A DNA stretch of 64,000 bases from assembly GCF_022682495.2 (NCBI RefSeq), contig NC_071391.1, positions 111,707,195-111,771,194 on the forward strand. The letters are read 5' to 3'. The stretch is from Desmodus rotundus. Its lineage: Eukaryota; Chordata; Mammalia; Chiroptera; Phyllostomidae. Made by a program: the position numbers and the translations under genes. Below are positions 10,740 to 23,074 of the stretch, one piece after another (positions within the stretch are counted from its first letter, which is position 1; each line of letters begins with the position of its first letter). The notes below the pieces were generated by a model. That model was not told the origin of the DNA, made no database searches, and saw nothing but the letters and a program-made list of their open reading frames with translations.

Positions 10740-11185
10740 CTGGGTTCACCTTCATACCCACCTATCAGAATCTTGAAAGTTTCTGTAGAGGTCTTAACTG
10801 GGTCCAGTCACATATATCATCCAGATGGTCTCAACAACACCCTACTCTCTCAAGGTTACATCTTTGAAACAGCTCCTGGTGTGGGAATGGTGGGCAGAAT
10901 ACACATCCAAGGACCAAGGGTGGAGGGTGGTGAGGAGCCTTTGATGACCTGGGTCCAGCTCATGGGCCAATCAGCAATCACAGTCTCTCCATAACTTCCT
11001 CCAACAGTGGACAACCTAATTTCTAATGCATAGGTTAGTTTTGCTTTTTATATTTTATATAAATAAAATCTGGTTCCTTCTAACATTAGATGTTATGAGA
11101 TTAATATTGTTACTGTAGATGTATTAGTTCATTCTTGTTGCCACATAAGTGCTATGTTGTGAATAGAATCCATCACAAGTTACAT
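10740..11185. other. Unassigned intronic sequence
   Basis: No recognised element. A short segment at 11120-11150 ('tattagttcattcttgttgc') resembles the terminus of some MaLR LTRs but is too short to call. Confidence 0.4.
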
Positions 11186-11189
11186 GTGA

Positions 11190-12330
11190 ATTCTGGATAT
11201 ACTTTGAAAGTAGAGCCAACAGAGTTTGAAGACAGAAGGGATGTAAGGTATGAGAGAGAAGAATAGCTTATGATTCCAAATATAGTATGAGAAATTGGGC
11301 CTTGGATACAGAAAAGTGAGGAAGAGTAGATTTGGAGGAAAAAAATTAGGATTTTGATTTTGAACATAAGTTTGAGATGTCTATTAGATATTGCAGTAGA
11401 GTTGAGACAGAATAGTAAGCAGCTAGGAAAATTCCTTGGCAAGTGGAATAGGGAAACTGAGACAGACAGTTGAACACAGTGGCTGAGCGATTTATAGGCA
11501 CGTACAGATGGTCACCAGGGTGGAAGTCCCTGAGTGCCTGGCAGGGGACAAAACTGGGAAAACAGGGACCTCTTTCACCCTCCCCCAACCTCTTCTCCCC
11601 TGGCTTTTCCTCCCTGGAGATGACATCTAGGAGACAACATCTTGTCTTCAATTGTGTTTCAGCTCCTGGCTTGGAAAAGCAGCAAAACCAGGTGGTTGAT
11701 GACAGCACTCACTACAATGACTAAAGAGCCCCTTCCCTGCCACTGACCAATCAATGGAGACCATGACCCTGAGAGGGCACCCCTGGAGAACTGATGCATA
11801 TTCTACTGAAACCCACTCCTGAGACCTCTCCTAAGATTCCCACCTGCAAGAAAGGGATAAAAGCCTCAAGAAAAAGGACCCAGGGCATGCACTCTCCCTT
11901 CGGGGAGCGGCCAGCACCACTCCCTTGCCCTTCTTCTCCCCACACCACTTCTTTCCCCACAGGGACAAGTCTCCTAAACTCCAAGGCAATAGGCAGCTGG
12001 CAGCTTGTCCCAGGGTGATCCCCTGAACCTCTCCCCAAAGCCCCCTCTTCTTTGACTTCTCAGTGAGCTAAGGCAGCCCAGCCTAGGCTCTCCTGTTGCT
12101 TCTTCTGTGCTAAGCCCCTTCTCGTTATACTGTCCCCACCTCTAATAAATGTATTCTCATAGTCACCTGGACTCACGTTATAAAATCTTTCCTACATGAA
12201 CTGAAGAGTCACCTGGATAGAGCTAGTACATGAAGCCATGTGATCAGATCAGTTACCAAGGGAGTGAGTTTAACTAGAGAAGCGTCTGTGGTCAGGACTG
12301 TGTTATGAAGAATTACGGCTCTTAGGGTCG
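11190..12330 (+). mobile_element. Ancient L2/MER-like repeat split by an LTR
   Basis: 11190-11430 matches an old repeat, with 'tttgaacataagtttgagat' then 'gtctattagatattgcagta'. The same consensus resumes after 12190 with 'tgaagccatgtgatcagatc' and 'caagggagtgagtttaacta'. The gap is filled by an LTR-like block. The family name is uncertain; continuity on the two sides is the evidence. Confidence 0.55.
11440..12188 (+). mobile_element. Solo LTR, ERV-type, inserted in older repeat
   Basis: Relatively GC-rich for the area, with a TATA-like 'gaaagggataaaagcctcaa' near 11860, a pyrimidine-rich R/U5-like region, and an 'aataaatgtattctc' polyadenylation signal near 12144 shortly before the end. This order is typical of LTRs. 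No gag, pol or env coding sequence is adjacent. Exact ends and a target duplication could not be fixed by eye. Confidence 0.6.
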
Positions 12331-12334
12331 AGGG

Positions 12335-15300
12335 GATAAATCATAAATCAACTTTAATTTAGAGGCATGTGAATGTCAGGTCTTTAAGAATAAGCCTGTG
12401 GAATATAAACGTTTAGCAGCATAGAGTCAGCTGCTATTTTGATGAAGCACATTTTTCTCAGACTTGGCCACTGGAAGGAAGGAGAGGACAGGGAGAAGTA
12501 GGTGAAGCTGTCAATCAGCAGGCTCACTGTTTGTTAAGTGGCATTCCTATCTACACAAACACTGATCTATTCCATTCACTTATTTCAATACGTGCACAAG
12601 GAAAATTAAATCTCCACCTTAATCATAAAGCCAAAACACAATTGCTTAACATTGTGTTTCTTTTTGACAATAGTTGCCAGTAAATGTGCAAAGCAAGGCT
12701 CAATGAATGTTGAATGAACACTTCCATGTATCCAGAGTACTTGTCGACTGCTGTGTGAATTTCCCTGTTAGATCTGTGAAAGTTAGGGGACCGTGCTTAC
12801 TACCTGGTTCAGAGAATGAAGAAATTCTATTAAATGCATCAAAAGTAAGCTTCCTGTGTGTATGTGTGTGTTGTGGTAGGTGAAGACACGAAGACACATG
12901 TTCTTACCTGGGGAAGTGGTCTGTCTCTTGGGACTATCATCTCAAAGTCCTAAGTAAAATGGTAAACCCTGGAAAAGCTAAGGGTAGAAATCACGCTTTC
13001 CTGTCTGGACAGTTCCTTATCTTTAAGGGGGTACCTGGGTTCCAGGAGGCAACCTCTGTTTATGTGTACAAAGCAAGGAACTTAGGCAAGGTGGCTGGAA
13101 ATGTGAGGCTTTTTTTTTTTTTTTTAGATCACTGTGTAAACACCTCAGTGTCTGGAAACAGTCCCTTTCCTTTCTTCCTTGCGCTATCTTTCTGTTATCC
13201 AGTAGTGCTTGTTTGATTTACTCGGGGATGGAAAAGCTGTGTGTGCCCTAAGGCAAGGGAAGAAATGGAGGGAGACAGTGGGGGGGGCAGGAGAGAAGGG
13301 AGTGAAACCCTTCAGACAAGCATGGTAGAACAGTCACCATGAACTTAAACACACAAGATATAAATGAAATTTAGGAGATGAAGAGGTAAGCCACTCCCCA
13401 CTCTCAGAACTGTCCCGCAGGGTTTTATAGAAGGAATGCCACAAGATTGTATGTGATGCCTTGTCAAGTATAAGGAATAAAATCCATGGAAGTCCTGAGA
13501 AGAAAGAAGATAATTTACACTGGGGAGGTGTAAGAGGGGTTTTGGAAAAGACGAATGTAAGGGGGCCATGCAATCATACCCCTAGTAGAGATTTCACTTC
13601 TGTTAACTGCACACACCACCCAACTGCCTGCAGCCTGGTGTGCGGCTAATCATTTTGTGCACCTGGCTGAGTCACAAATATCATGTGACTAAATCTAATT
13701 AACGAGAAAGCTCTGTGAGCCTCACATCTGTCCCTGGTCTCCTGTTAGAACAGGGTTTCCAGCATCTGGCAGCCCAGAGGTTTCCCTACGCTCCTCTTTC
13801 TCCACTCAACTTATTAAAGAATGTCCATCGGCGTGGACAGAGAAACCTAAAATGTCAAGATTCATTCCGAACATTCAGGAGAAAACTGTTTGACAGCTAA
13901 CTCCAGATCAAAAATTGCATAGCACAGTAGCACACAACTAGGGGAATTGCCTAGGAAAGAGGAAGGGAAACAGGCAGAAGGAAAAAAAAAAACTAGCCCT
14001 GAGAAGATGTGGACTGAGTGAGAATGGTGGTGGTGACATAGACAGGTTTGCACAATGTAAAAGCCCACGGCCTGTGCACCACCAACTCCTTCCCTTCCTT
14101 GCTAGTGGATTCGCATTCTTTTTCCTGCCAGGGCCCAAACCGGTTCTTAGTTGAGCTTCTGCCACTCTACGGCTGCTGCATTTTACCCTAGAGGCAGGTG
14201 CACCATTGTTGGGCAAAGTGACTCTTCCTAGAGATTGAACAATTAAGTACTCAGGCGCCCTGCCCAAGAAGGAAGACAGCATCACCACGCAGCATTCGTA
14301 AGGGAGGAGAAAAAAATTTTTTCTTCTGCAAAGTTAAAGAAAAAAGATCTGAAACTGAGGCCACATTTAAAGGAAGGCAGGCAACAGTGCCTTTAATTAG
14401 CTAATTTCTTTCAAAATGCAGATTTTATGTCTAAAATTAAACAAAGAAAATTATTTTAAATACATCCTAAGAAAATTTAGAAACTTGGCTGCCATGTAAT
14501 TCCAAGTACTTATTTGATGCCACTAAACTAGAAAATAATTTATTGTAACAGATTAGTTATTATTTCATGTCAAGCACTAAAGATCCATGTACCAATGTCA
14601 AATCCCAAAGGGCATCTTTTCCTTTGAAACCGAACAGAGGAACTTTAAAAGGAAAAGGATTTGGTGGTAATTTTTCTAATTATTTTTAGATTCCCATTAA
14701 CATATAACAGAGGAAACAATACAGAAGAGAAGTATATTACAGTTCTTATTGTACATTTTAAATTGTTTCAAACGGATATTCCAGCTTGGCTGAATATGAT
14801 TAAGTTTGGGAACCTATGATTTTGAACTACATAATGTCTGTTTTGCCTTGAAATATAGTCATTTCAGAACAGCTATTGATTACACGTGCTCAAGTGTGCA
14901 AACACAAACAATATAAAAATAGTATGCATGCACTTATCCCAGAGTTCCCATAAATATGAATTCTGTGCAAAGCTGTCTCTTCTTATTCTTCCTTTGTTTA
15001 GCTCCTACTCATATACTTTTACAGATAGCAGCTGTCAGATGCTTTCTGTTCTTCCACAGGTGAAATATAAAAATCAATTATCTTGTATTTAAGAAACCAT
15101 TAAGTAGTGTTACCACATAGGAGCATGTCTTGTACTGCTTTTGGCAAATCTGATATGTACTGACACTTCTACAACATTCCTATTATTTTTCTCTTTTTAA
15201 AAATTGTTTTTATGTGTCATTTACTGAGAAAAAGGAATATATTGCACTAGCCAAAAACTATATATTGGATGGTTTATTATAAGTATATTTACAATACAAA

Positions 15301-16095
15301 TTTCAATTAAATATTGGCAAGTATGAGTTGCATGAACTTCATGAAGCAAAAACACTTTGAGTTAACAGTAAATATAAAAATTTAAAATAATTCGTAATGC
15401 AAATCATGGCCTTCCTATGTGAACTAAGAGAAGGGACTGCTTGGGCTCATTCATGTCTGAACCTCCTTAGGCCACGTAGGAGACTGGACCTGATCAGGCC
15501 TCCTTAGCCGGGTTCCAAGAATAAAAGTCACAGGAAGTACATGAAACTCTGACATCATATGTGATATGTTTGCATGTGTGTTGTATATCTGTATGTTTGT
15601 GTGTTTGTGTGGCAAGAAGAGCCCTTAGTTCTTATTAGACCTTCAGCTGGATCTGTGCCCCTGATCTAAGAGGTCAACTGTTGCGCTGGACAGTCTCTAA
15701 GATTCTTTGAAATCTCCCAAGTTGTCAGATGTCTAAGAGTCAAACTGATCATCAGATAAATGTCATCTTTCAAGTTCATCATTCAGATGCCCCTCTCGGA
15801 GTGACTGTCATCTGGTAATTTCCCACTTGGGACGGTCCGTCCACAGGGATGACGACAGCATGAAGAATTCAGGAAAGCCCAGCACATCGATTGTCTGTCC
15901 CTCCACCCCCACCGCGTACACATGGATTTCAGTCTTTTTGCTTTTTTTCACAGTGGGTAAAAAGAATAGTGAGGAAGGAAGAAAAATACCCAGAGGTAAG
16001 AGGTAAGAGTTAAGGAGGGTAGGTAAAGGGGAGCAGAATTAGCCATCCCAAAGTATCCCCTGTTAGCATAAGGATTATTTTAGACTAAACTTATT
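12335..16095. other. Unassigned intron
   Basis: Nearly 3.8 kb without a recognised gene. It contains a T-run near 13111-13126, a G-run near 13282, TG-rich sequence around 15567-15612 and otherwise anonymous sequence. Frames near 13938-14288 and 13334-13573 show no family motifs or coding character. Confidence 0.4.
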
Positions 16096-16290
16096 TTTTA
16101 GGGTTTTTTTAGTCGAGGTATAATGTACAAGATAGTATAATACACAGAATTAATATTTATGTGAGGCTGATTAGTTTTAAGGAACAGCATACAGAAGTGA
16201 AGCTCTGATACCTGAGTAGACTCTACCCTTTTGTAAGAGGCAGTCACAGAGGGAACTTCCATTTGTAAGGATGCCTTCGTCTCTGTACCA
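16096..16290 (-). mobile_element. Possible L1 3' UTR fragment, reverse orientation
   Basis: 'tttttagtcgaggtataatg' followed by degenerate sequence resembles the reverse complement of the end of old L1 elements, where 'ttattgaggtataattgaca' is typical. Short and diverged. Confidence 0.4.
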
Positions 16291-16299
16291 GGAAGGGGA

Positions 16300-17300
16300 G
16301 GATGACCAAATCTCTAGAAACTCTTACCAACAGAGAAAGCAAAGACTTAAATCTGCATGGCAACCTCACCTTTATTCATTGTGCTTTGCCTGGTCACCTC
16401 CCATAACTGACTCTCCCCAACCCCAACACCTTTTGTCCCAGCTAGAGATGCTATTTAATATTTAAGGTGGTCGCTTGGGCCATTTTAAGAGATATACTCA
16501 GGTTTCTCGGTTATACCCCATGTATACAGGAGATATACATGTTATTCAAATTCTGTTGTTTTTTTCTCCTGTTAATGTTTTTTACTACAAGTTGGGGCTC
16601 TTAAACAAGAACTAAAAGGGTAGAGGGACAATTATTTTCCTCCCCTACATAGCAAAGGGAAGAAAAGAAAGAATGAAACATGTCTATAGGTCCACCTGCC
16701 CCTTTTATACTCTGGGCAGACGCCAGATTTGTCTTGGGCCATCACACTTCCCTACTGGATACCTGTGCACCAGGTATCTTTGTTCAGTTGTGCCCTCACT
16801 CCTCGTCCTGGGCACAAATAGCTAGAAGAGATGAAATCTTGTAAAAACCATTCTCAAATTCAGCAGAAGGCTATGGTCGACTGCGCGGGCACCAAAATCA
16901 TTTGAGAAGTTTAATTCCTAAGACAGTTTTTCCCCATTGAAAATACCTTTCGAATTAGAAATCAAACAAATGGAAACATATATTTTAATATATAAGTATC
17001 CGCTTCTCTTACTTTCAAAACATTGCAAATGAGTAAAGCGAGGTTATCTATCATGTAAAGGGAACGCCTTGTCCCCTGGTCTTAGAAACATTTATCGGGG
17101 CATTTATAGGGGCAATGACCATTTGATGATGATTGCTACACCCAGTTAGAACACGCAGCACACACCAACATACACATACACAAAGTGGGTCACTTGCCAT
17201 TCCGCATGCCTAGCTCAGCACATCAGCCTGCCCTTGGCTGGAATTCATTCATCTTTCTAACCAAGGGAATAATAAGTGGTCCTATGTCTTAGGGCCAACT
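16300..17300. other. Unassigned intronic sequence
   Basis: No gene or repeat recognised. The 64-codon open stretch near 16271 shows no family motif. Confidence 0.4.
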
Positions 17301-17302
17301 CC

Positions 17303-17511
17303 CTAGGAGAGAAGTTGGCAATCAATGGCCCACGGGCTGAATCCTGCCTGCCACTTGTTTTCATAGTGCCCACAAGCTAAGAGTGGTTTTTATCTTTTAA
17401 AATAATTGTTGAATAAGTACTTACATAATACCAAATTTTTGCTCTTAGCCAGCGAACCTTAAATTATGTTTGTCTCTCGAGAGAAAAACAAGTTTGTCTA
17501 CCCCTTGTCTA
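17303..17511 (-). mobile_element. hAT-type non-autonomous element (GGCAAACT ends)
   Basis: The interior 'atggcccacgggctgaatcc' matches the widespread mammalian hAT-Charlie sequence with 'tatggcccgcgggccaaatc'. The right end 'agtttgtctacccctt' is the complement of the usual AGGGGTCGGCAAACT terminus. Non-coding, about 210 bp. Confidence 0.65.
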
Positions 17512-17514
17512 AGA

Positions 17515-18280
17515 GATACATATAACGGTGAGGGGAGGGTGGCAAGAAAATGAGTTCAATCTTATCTTACACAGCCATATGAATGCAAACATTTTAAATA
17601 AAGTATTAAAAAGTAAAATATCTATAATTATTCAGATGATATATCCATCATGACCAAGATTTTTTTTTCCTTTCCCCAAGAATTCAATAATGGGTAAATG
17701 TCAGAACATGCAGGAATGTAACTGCGATATCACGGGTAAGATGAAATGAGAAAATGCAGATGCATACAGAAAAAGCACCTAATGATATCATGGAATAAAA
17801 AACTGATGAATAAGGCCATCATGTGAACAATCAGACATAAGTACTTGATTCAGACACAGCTGATGATCACATGTTGTTTGGTTTACTTGAATTTTCACAA
17901 AACTCATCTTCTTGTCACTGTCAAAGCACGGAAACAAATTAACCTGGTGGACTGATGGACTTTCTAGCCACTTGTTCATATCCTATTTGCAAATGTCTCT
18001 CTTGTTTTTGTTACCTTTCTGTCAACCCATCTGGAGAAGTTTTAAAGAGTTAGAAACAAAAATGTAAATTTTATTTTTCCCTCTTACGGAAGAAATCAGT
18101 TTGGTATCACAGAATTCATTAACTTAAATTCCCACACTTTATTTTTTTCTTCTTTTTTCAGATATATTAAGTACAATTAACATCTAAAATTATAAAGTAT
18201 TTAAAGAGCATAGCAGGTCTTCAAATAAGTTAATTTTGTTCAATGTAATGCACTGTAAAGACGATGAGAAAAAAATCGAT
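17515..18280. other. Unassigned intronic sequence
   Basis: AT-rich with no recognised feature. Confidence 0.4.
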
Positions 18281-18281
18281 T

Positions 18282-18505
18282 CCTGGCCGGGACCACTGTC
18301 TGTGTGGACTTTGCATGGGTCTACCGGGGTTTTCTCCAGGAGCTCAGGTTTCCTCCCACACCCCAAAGACGTGCATATGAGGCAAATTAGCAGGTCTAAC
18401 TGTCTCAGCGTGAATGAGCGTCTGTGTGCTCACCTGGTGCCCTGAGCTGCCGGAACAGGCTCCAGCCACAATGACACTGAACTGGAATTAGCAGTTGAGA
18501 AAGCT
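18282..18505 (+). repeat. Retroelement-tail-like repeat (L2/CR1-type 3' region)
   Basis: 'tgtgtggactttgcatgggt', then 'caggtttcctcccacacccc' and 'aaagacgtgcatatgaggca', and later 'ccctgagctgccggaacagg' and 'ctgaactggaattagcagtt', follow a motif order seen in 3' regions of L2/CR1-like retroelements across vertebrates. Local GC content is higher than the flanks. The family is not named with confidence. The open frame here is incidental. Confidence 0.55.
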
Positions 18506-18675
18506 GATCTTACATATTTTTATTCACCATCCTTAAATGTATGTATGCATAGCTCACACTTATTTCCATGTTTAATATTAAAAGTGTTTTGGGTTTTTAT
18601 TTAGAAGTTTGCTGATTTTTTATAACCAAGAATATGCTATAGGAACTTACCTTTTGTTTATATGAATTAGCTAGG

Positions 18676-18962
18676 GCAGCAATTTTCAACCAGCGTGCTG
18701 CAAGAATTTTTAAAATATTCCCTACTCTACTATTTAATCCCTACTCTACTATTTAATCAGGGGTGCTGACCTCTGTTCCCTTGCATTGTCAACTTTTTTA
18801 AAAAATGACAACAGCTAACACAACAATAGCTGTCTGGTGCAAATGAATCAAAATTATACTCACATTTTTTTCAAATCAGCAAAAAATATATTTTTGATGT
18901 GCCGTAGAATTTTAGTAATAAGTGTATGTGTGCCATGAGATGAAATAGGTGGCAAACTGCCA
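18676..18962 (-). mobile_element. Bat-type non-autonomous hAT element, copy 1
   Basis: Shares order and content with 41132-41397: 'gcaattttcaaccag' near the left end, then 'atcaggggtgctgacctctg', 'caatagctgtctggtgcaaa', 'tgaatcaaaattatac' and 'tgccatgagatg'. A direct duplication of about 20 bp near its left end and an eroded right terminus distinguish this copy. No coding capacity. Confidence 0.75.
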
Positions 18963-18964
18963 GC

Positions 18965-19404
18965 CTACGGTAAAATTGGTGTCATTATACACTGTTTTGC
19001 TCAAGGCCCCAATTTCCAAGACCCTACTGCTGACATTAAGTAAAGACATACTGCGCATCACTGTGATTTAATGTGCATATACATTGGGAAAGGATGCCCA
19101 CAGTCCAGTTGATCACCACATGTCTCACTTCACATATCGTTATCGTTTTTTGGTGAGCACATTTAAGTTCTCTCTTCACAATTTCAATTACGTGACACAA
19201 TATTGACTTTAGTCATGTTTTACATTAACTCCTCAGACCTTCATCTTAGAGCTGAAAGTTTGTACCCTCTACCAACGTTTTCCTTCCCCCTGCCGCATGC
19301 ACTTCTTTTAGGGAAGGTGGGTCTTAATTCCACATCTCACGCTCACCCATCAAGTAAGCGTTCCACACCGGGAGTGCAGCAGCCTCTCTGCTGGACAAAG
19401 AACA
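18965..19404. other. Unassigned intronic sequence
   Basis: No recognised feature. Confidence 0.4.
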
Positions 19405-19640
19405 GTGTGGGGATGAGTGAGCAGGCCCTGGACACGGGCTGCCTACCTCTGAATACTTGGTCCAGTGATTATCGAACTGTGGCCTTGGAAAATCACTTGG
19501 TCTGCTAAGCACCAGTTTTCTCATTTATAAATAAAAAGTAATGATAGCAACTTTCTCATGATGTGGTAGAAAATACAAATAAATATATACATGTGTGTAC
19601 ATACTTAAAACTTGACTGGCATAGGGTAAGAACTCGTAAA
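19405..19640 (+). repeat. MIR SINE
   Basis: Matches MIR order: 'tgtggccttggaaaatcact' and 'ccagttttctcatttataaa', then a '...tgactggcatagggtaagaa' segment equivalent to the MIR tail. Diverged, as expected for this ancient mammalian SINE. Confidence 0.7.
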
Positions 19641-19644
19641 TAAT

Positions 19645-22635
19645 GGCTCTTCTTACAGCAGAGAAATCATTCAATTGACAGACTAAGTTTGTTTTAGATG
19701 ACTGGCCAGGTAGGAGCCCCGTGAGGCCCAGCTGTAGAGTAAGTAGTTCCTGTTTTTAGTCTGCCATGAACTCCACTCTACAATTAAGATAAGTCCCCGC
19801 CTCTTCAGCTGGTTTGTGTGTGGCTTAAATCTCGGCAATAAAGCTCCAGTTGGAAAGCTGGGCTGCTGGCTGCTCAGACTTGCTTTTTCCCAGCTGGCAC
19901 CCAAGCAGGTCTCAGGCCAACCTGCATAAATCAAGTTGTCAGCTTATTCCAAGGGAACATTTTCAATATTTGTAAAGAGCTCCTTACAGATTACGCTCTT
20001 AGCTCTTTCTAAAGAAACAATTCAAATTGTACCAATGTAACAAACTCCATGTGGCTTTGGCTCAAATAACTAAAAGAATGGGAGATTAAGCTAATTCTTT
20101 TATCTCCTAGACTACAAAACCAGGCAATGATTATCTGTGAAATATAGGCGCATCCATCTGCCTTCAATTTAAAATTCTATGATATCACGACAAAACATGA
20201 TGTCATTGTTCCACTGTTTTTGAAATCCGAGTGTCAAACTGGTGAAAGATGTTCATTGGAAATTTTAGAATTATGTTATGATGCGCAGATTTGAGTTCCT
20301 AGATGTGCAGATGCATTTGGCAATGATTCTATCCCACTGAGCTGATGACAGCTTCTGGCTCTGCCATCTCCTAAATGAGCGATGGCTTTTAAGTTACATA
20401 GTGTTTTTCCCCTGCTTATTATGCACTGGACTTGTCTTAGTACTTCAATGTAGCTTTTCACAGAATATAAGTGTGGGGAATCCTTACTTATCATGAAGGT
20501 AACTTATTAACATCGTGATTGCTTTGGTGGTGGTCCAGCACCATCATGCCAAGGAGTCACAGAGTACCTTTCTCTTTTTGTATCCTGGTATTCATTATTT
20601 ATTTAAGAAATAAACTTTTCAAGAAATAAATTGAAGGAAAGAAGGAAGGGAGGGAGGGAGGGAGGGAGGAAAGGCAGAATTTGTTAAGCATTCAAGTTAG
20701 ATATACATGAACAAAACAAATCAAAACAAAAACCTTGCCCTTACCTGTAACAAACTAGGCAAATAGCAAGAACTGTCCCTGTGAAGTCAGTGATGTGACT
20801 GGGTAGGGAAGGCAAAGAACATCTGTTGGTGGTAGGTGACGAATCAAATTCAATTAGGTGAGGATTTCACATTTTAGAATTCCAGTTAAATGAAAGTTTA
20901 TTGTTCTTCATTAGCCTGCGCCAGAATACCTCTCTTTGTGCTCAGCTAAACTTCCCGGACTTCGGCTGTCCAGGTGCGCAGCCCCAAGGACAGAAACATG
21001 ATTGCATCACCATTAGTAACTGCCAGGGTACACACTTGGATGACATTTTAGATGACATTTTCCTCACTCACACCCTTACTAACCCTTGAGAGTAGTTTGA
21101 GTTGAGTTCAAGTACTTCCTAATCTTTAGTGAGAAGGAGAATTTATGAAATTTATGTAGCAAATTTAGAAACTACAACAAGAAAAACAGGTTTCACCACC
21201 ATTCTGAAGTGGCACTTGGTTCATGGTGGAGGGAGGGGTGTTGAAAACCATGAAGACTGTGGCACCACGGGAGAAACTCAAGAGCAAATATAAAGAAAAG
21301 AACAGCAAGAGGAACAAGATGAAGAAAGCAGCTGGGACTCCTGCCCCAGGAGCAAACTTAAAACAGGGCAACTTTGCCTTTCTCTGATTTAGTCATTAGG
21401 GTTCAGTAGGAGATCCCATTTGATCAAAAAAAGGTGGAGGGAAGAGGTGAGATGATTTGCTTCTTCCTCAACCTTGTTTATGCACAAGTTTAGGGGGTTT
21501 TCTTATGTTGGACTAAGAGAAAAAGCAGGTGACAATTTATAAGACACCAAATAAAACAGTTCTTTGATTCATCAAAAAAAAAGAAAAGAACAGCAGAAAA
21601 CTACATTTCTGTTTGGTTTCAAAATATTTTTTAAAAACTCTAAAGTCCCTATATTTCACATCCCTTCTATCCCACTGTCTTATCCTCATGGGCCTCAGTT
21701 TTCATTTTAAAAATGTGCTAGAACTTACTTCAGTTTCCCCTTAAAATCCAAACCTCCTTGATCCTCTGCTTCTGTCTGCCCTTGCAGCCTCTTGAGAAAC
21801 GCTAATGCCAATGCTGCCACAATATTTTAGCTAAAAGAAAAATAAATAAATAGAGAGCAAATAAAACATCTAAATAGACTTACATTCTGTATCCTCTATA
21901 ACCACAATCCATAAAAAGTAGAGTCTTTAAACCAGAATTTTTAAAAATATGGGGCTTTTAGTGACTTCTATCAGAACTGCATTTTGAACTATCGTTCACG
22001 CCTTGTGGACCCTGCCGAACGGCAGAACCCAGCGCTGTCCGTCTGTCAGCAGCTGCTGCCAGCGCTGTCTTGCCTATGAACACTGACCCCTTCCCAGGCA
22101 GTGCTTCAACTACATGAGCTCAGCAGCATTAAATGTATAGTCCAATCATAAATGGGTGGCTTTAAAATATTCATTAATGATAACCATTACCTCTAATGTT
22201 ATTAATGCGAGCTAAATTACAGGGATAATTCATCTTTTAAAGTTAGGCATGTGCAAAGTAAGAGGAAATTTTCCCCATGCCATGGAAGCTTAGGAAATAA
22301 TCCCCTTTGCTAGAAAGTAGAGTGAAAGTAAAAAATAATAAGGCTTAATATACTTGATATTGGGCCAGGACTTTACACAAATTAAATATGGTTCTGTTGA
22401 GTGCATTTAAAAATAATCTAATGACCCTGTTTTGTGGATATCCAATGACTTAATAGTTTTTTGTTCAGTTTTATTGCCCTTTTGCTCATAGCCATGCTTT
22501 CTTCTAGCTTTCTTCTGAAAGCTCTCATAAGAATAGTGCTTTCAACCAATACATGTTTCTCCTGAACAACACACAATGCAGGAGGAAGGGTTTCACAGTA
22601 AGTCCTGCTGCATCACAAAAAAAAAAAAAGCATAC
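19645..22635. other. Unassigned intron with purine tract and anonymous blocks
   Basis: Contains a purine tract at 20634-20670 (GGAAGGAGGGAGGG type), a small Lys/Arg-rich open frame at 21250-21387 and a TAAT-rich block near 22040-22240, treated under findings. 19700-19935 contains an AATAAA and is comparatively GC-rich but is not assigned. No RNA gene seen. Confidence 0.4.
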
Positions 22636-23070
22636 TCCACAACTCAGGGACTTAAAACATCAGCCATTTATTATTACCATGACTCGGCAGCCACACAGCC
22701 ACACAGGCACATTTAGCCACAGCATCAGCTGGGCTAGAAGGCCATCCTCATTCCCAGTTAGCCACTAAGGATAGCAGTTGGCTGGGGGCTGGGTTCGACT
22801 GGGATGGTTATACTTCCTGTTCTATGTAGTCTTTCACCTGGGGTCTTCATGTCTTGGTTCTCTCAGACCAGCATTACAATAGGGCACAATCAAAAGATGC
22901 AAAGCCTTTTGAGACTTGGGTGTGAAACTCACTCATTGTCACTTCTGCCACAATCTGCTAGTCAAAGCAAGTCATCAGGTAGGCCCAGATCCGAGGGGTG
23001 GGGAATTAGATCTCACCAGATCTTGACCAAGGAGCAGTGAAGCCACACAGCAAAGGAGCCAAGGGAGAGC
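22636..23070 (-). mobile_element. MaLR-type LTR remnant, reverse orientation (probable)
   Basis: The left edge, reverse-complemented, reads like a MaLR 3' end (ttttaagtccctgagttg). The right portion 'cacttctgccacaatctgct' then 'agtcaaagcaagtcatcagg' matches a recurrent internal segment of such repeats. Diverged. The exact family is unassigned. Confidence 0.45.
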
Positions 23071-23074
23071 TGGT

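Noticed and set aside
10120..12188. A single provirus with paired LTRs
   Set aside because: The two LTR-like blocks are not recognisably similar, there is no gag/pol/env-like coding between them, and an older repeat separates them.
13938..14288. 116-codon minus-strand frame
   Set aside because: No recognised motif; the tail is a run of Phe/Ser/Pro from a purine-rich plus strand. Treated as chance.
18719..18760. CRISPR-like direct repeats
   Set aside because: Only two adjacent copies without spacers inside a transposon in a mammalian genome; a simple tandem duplication.
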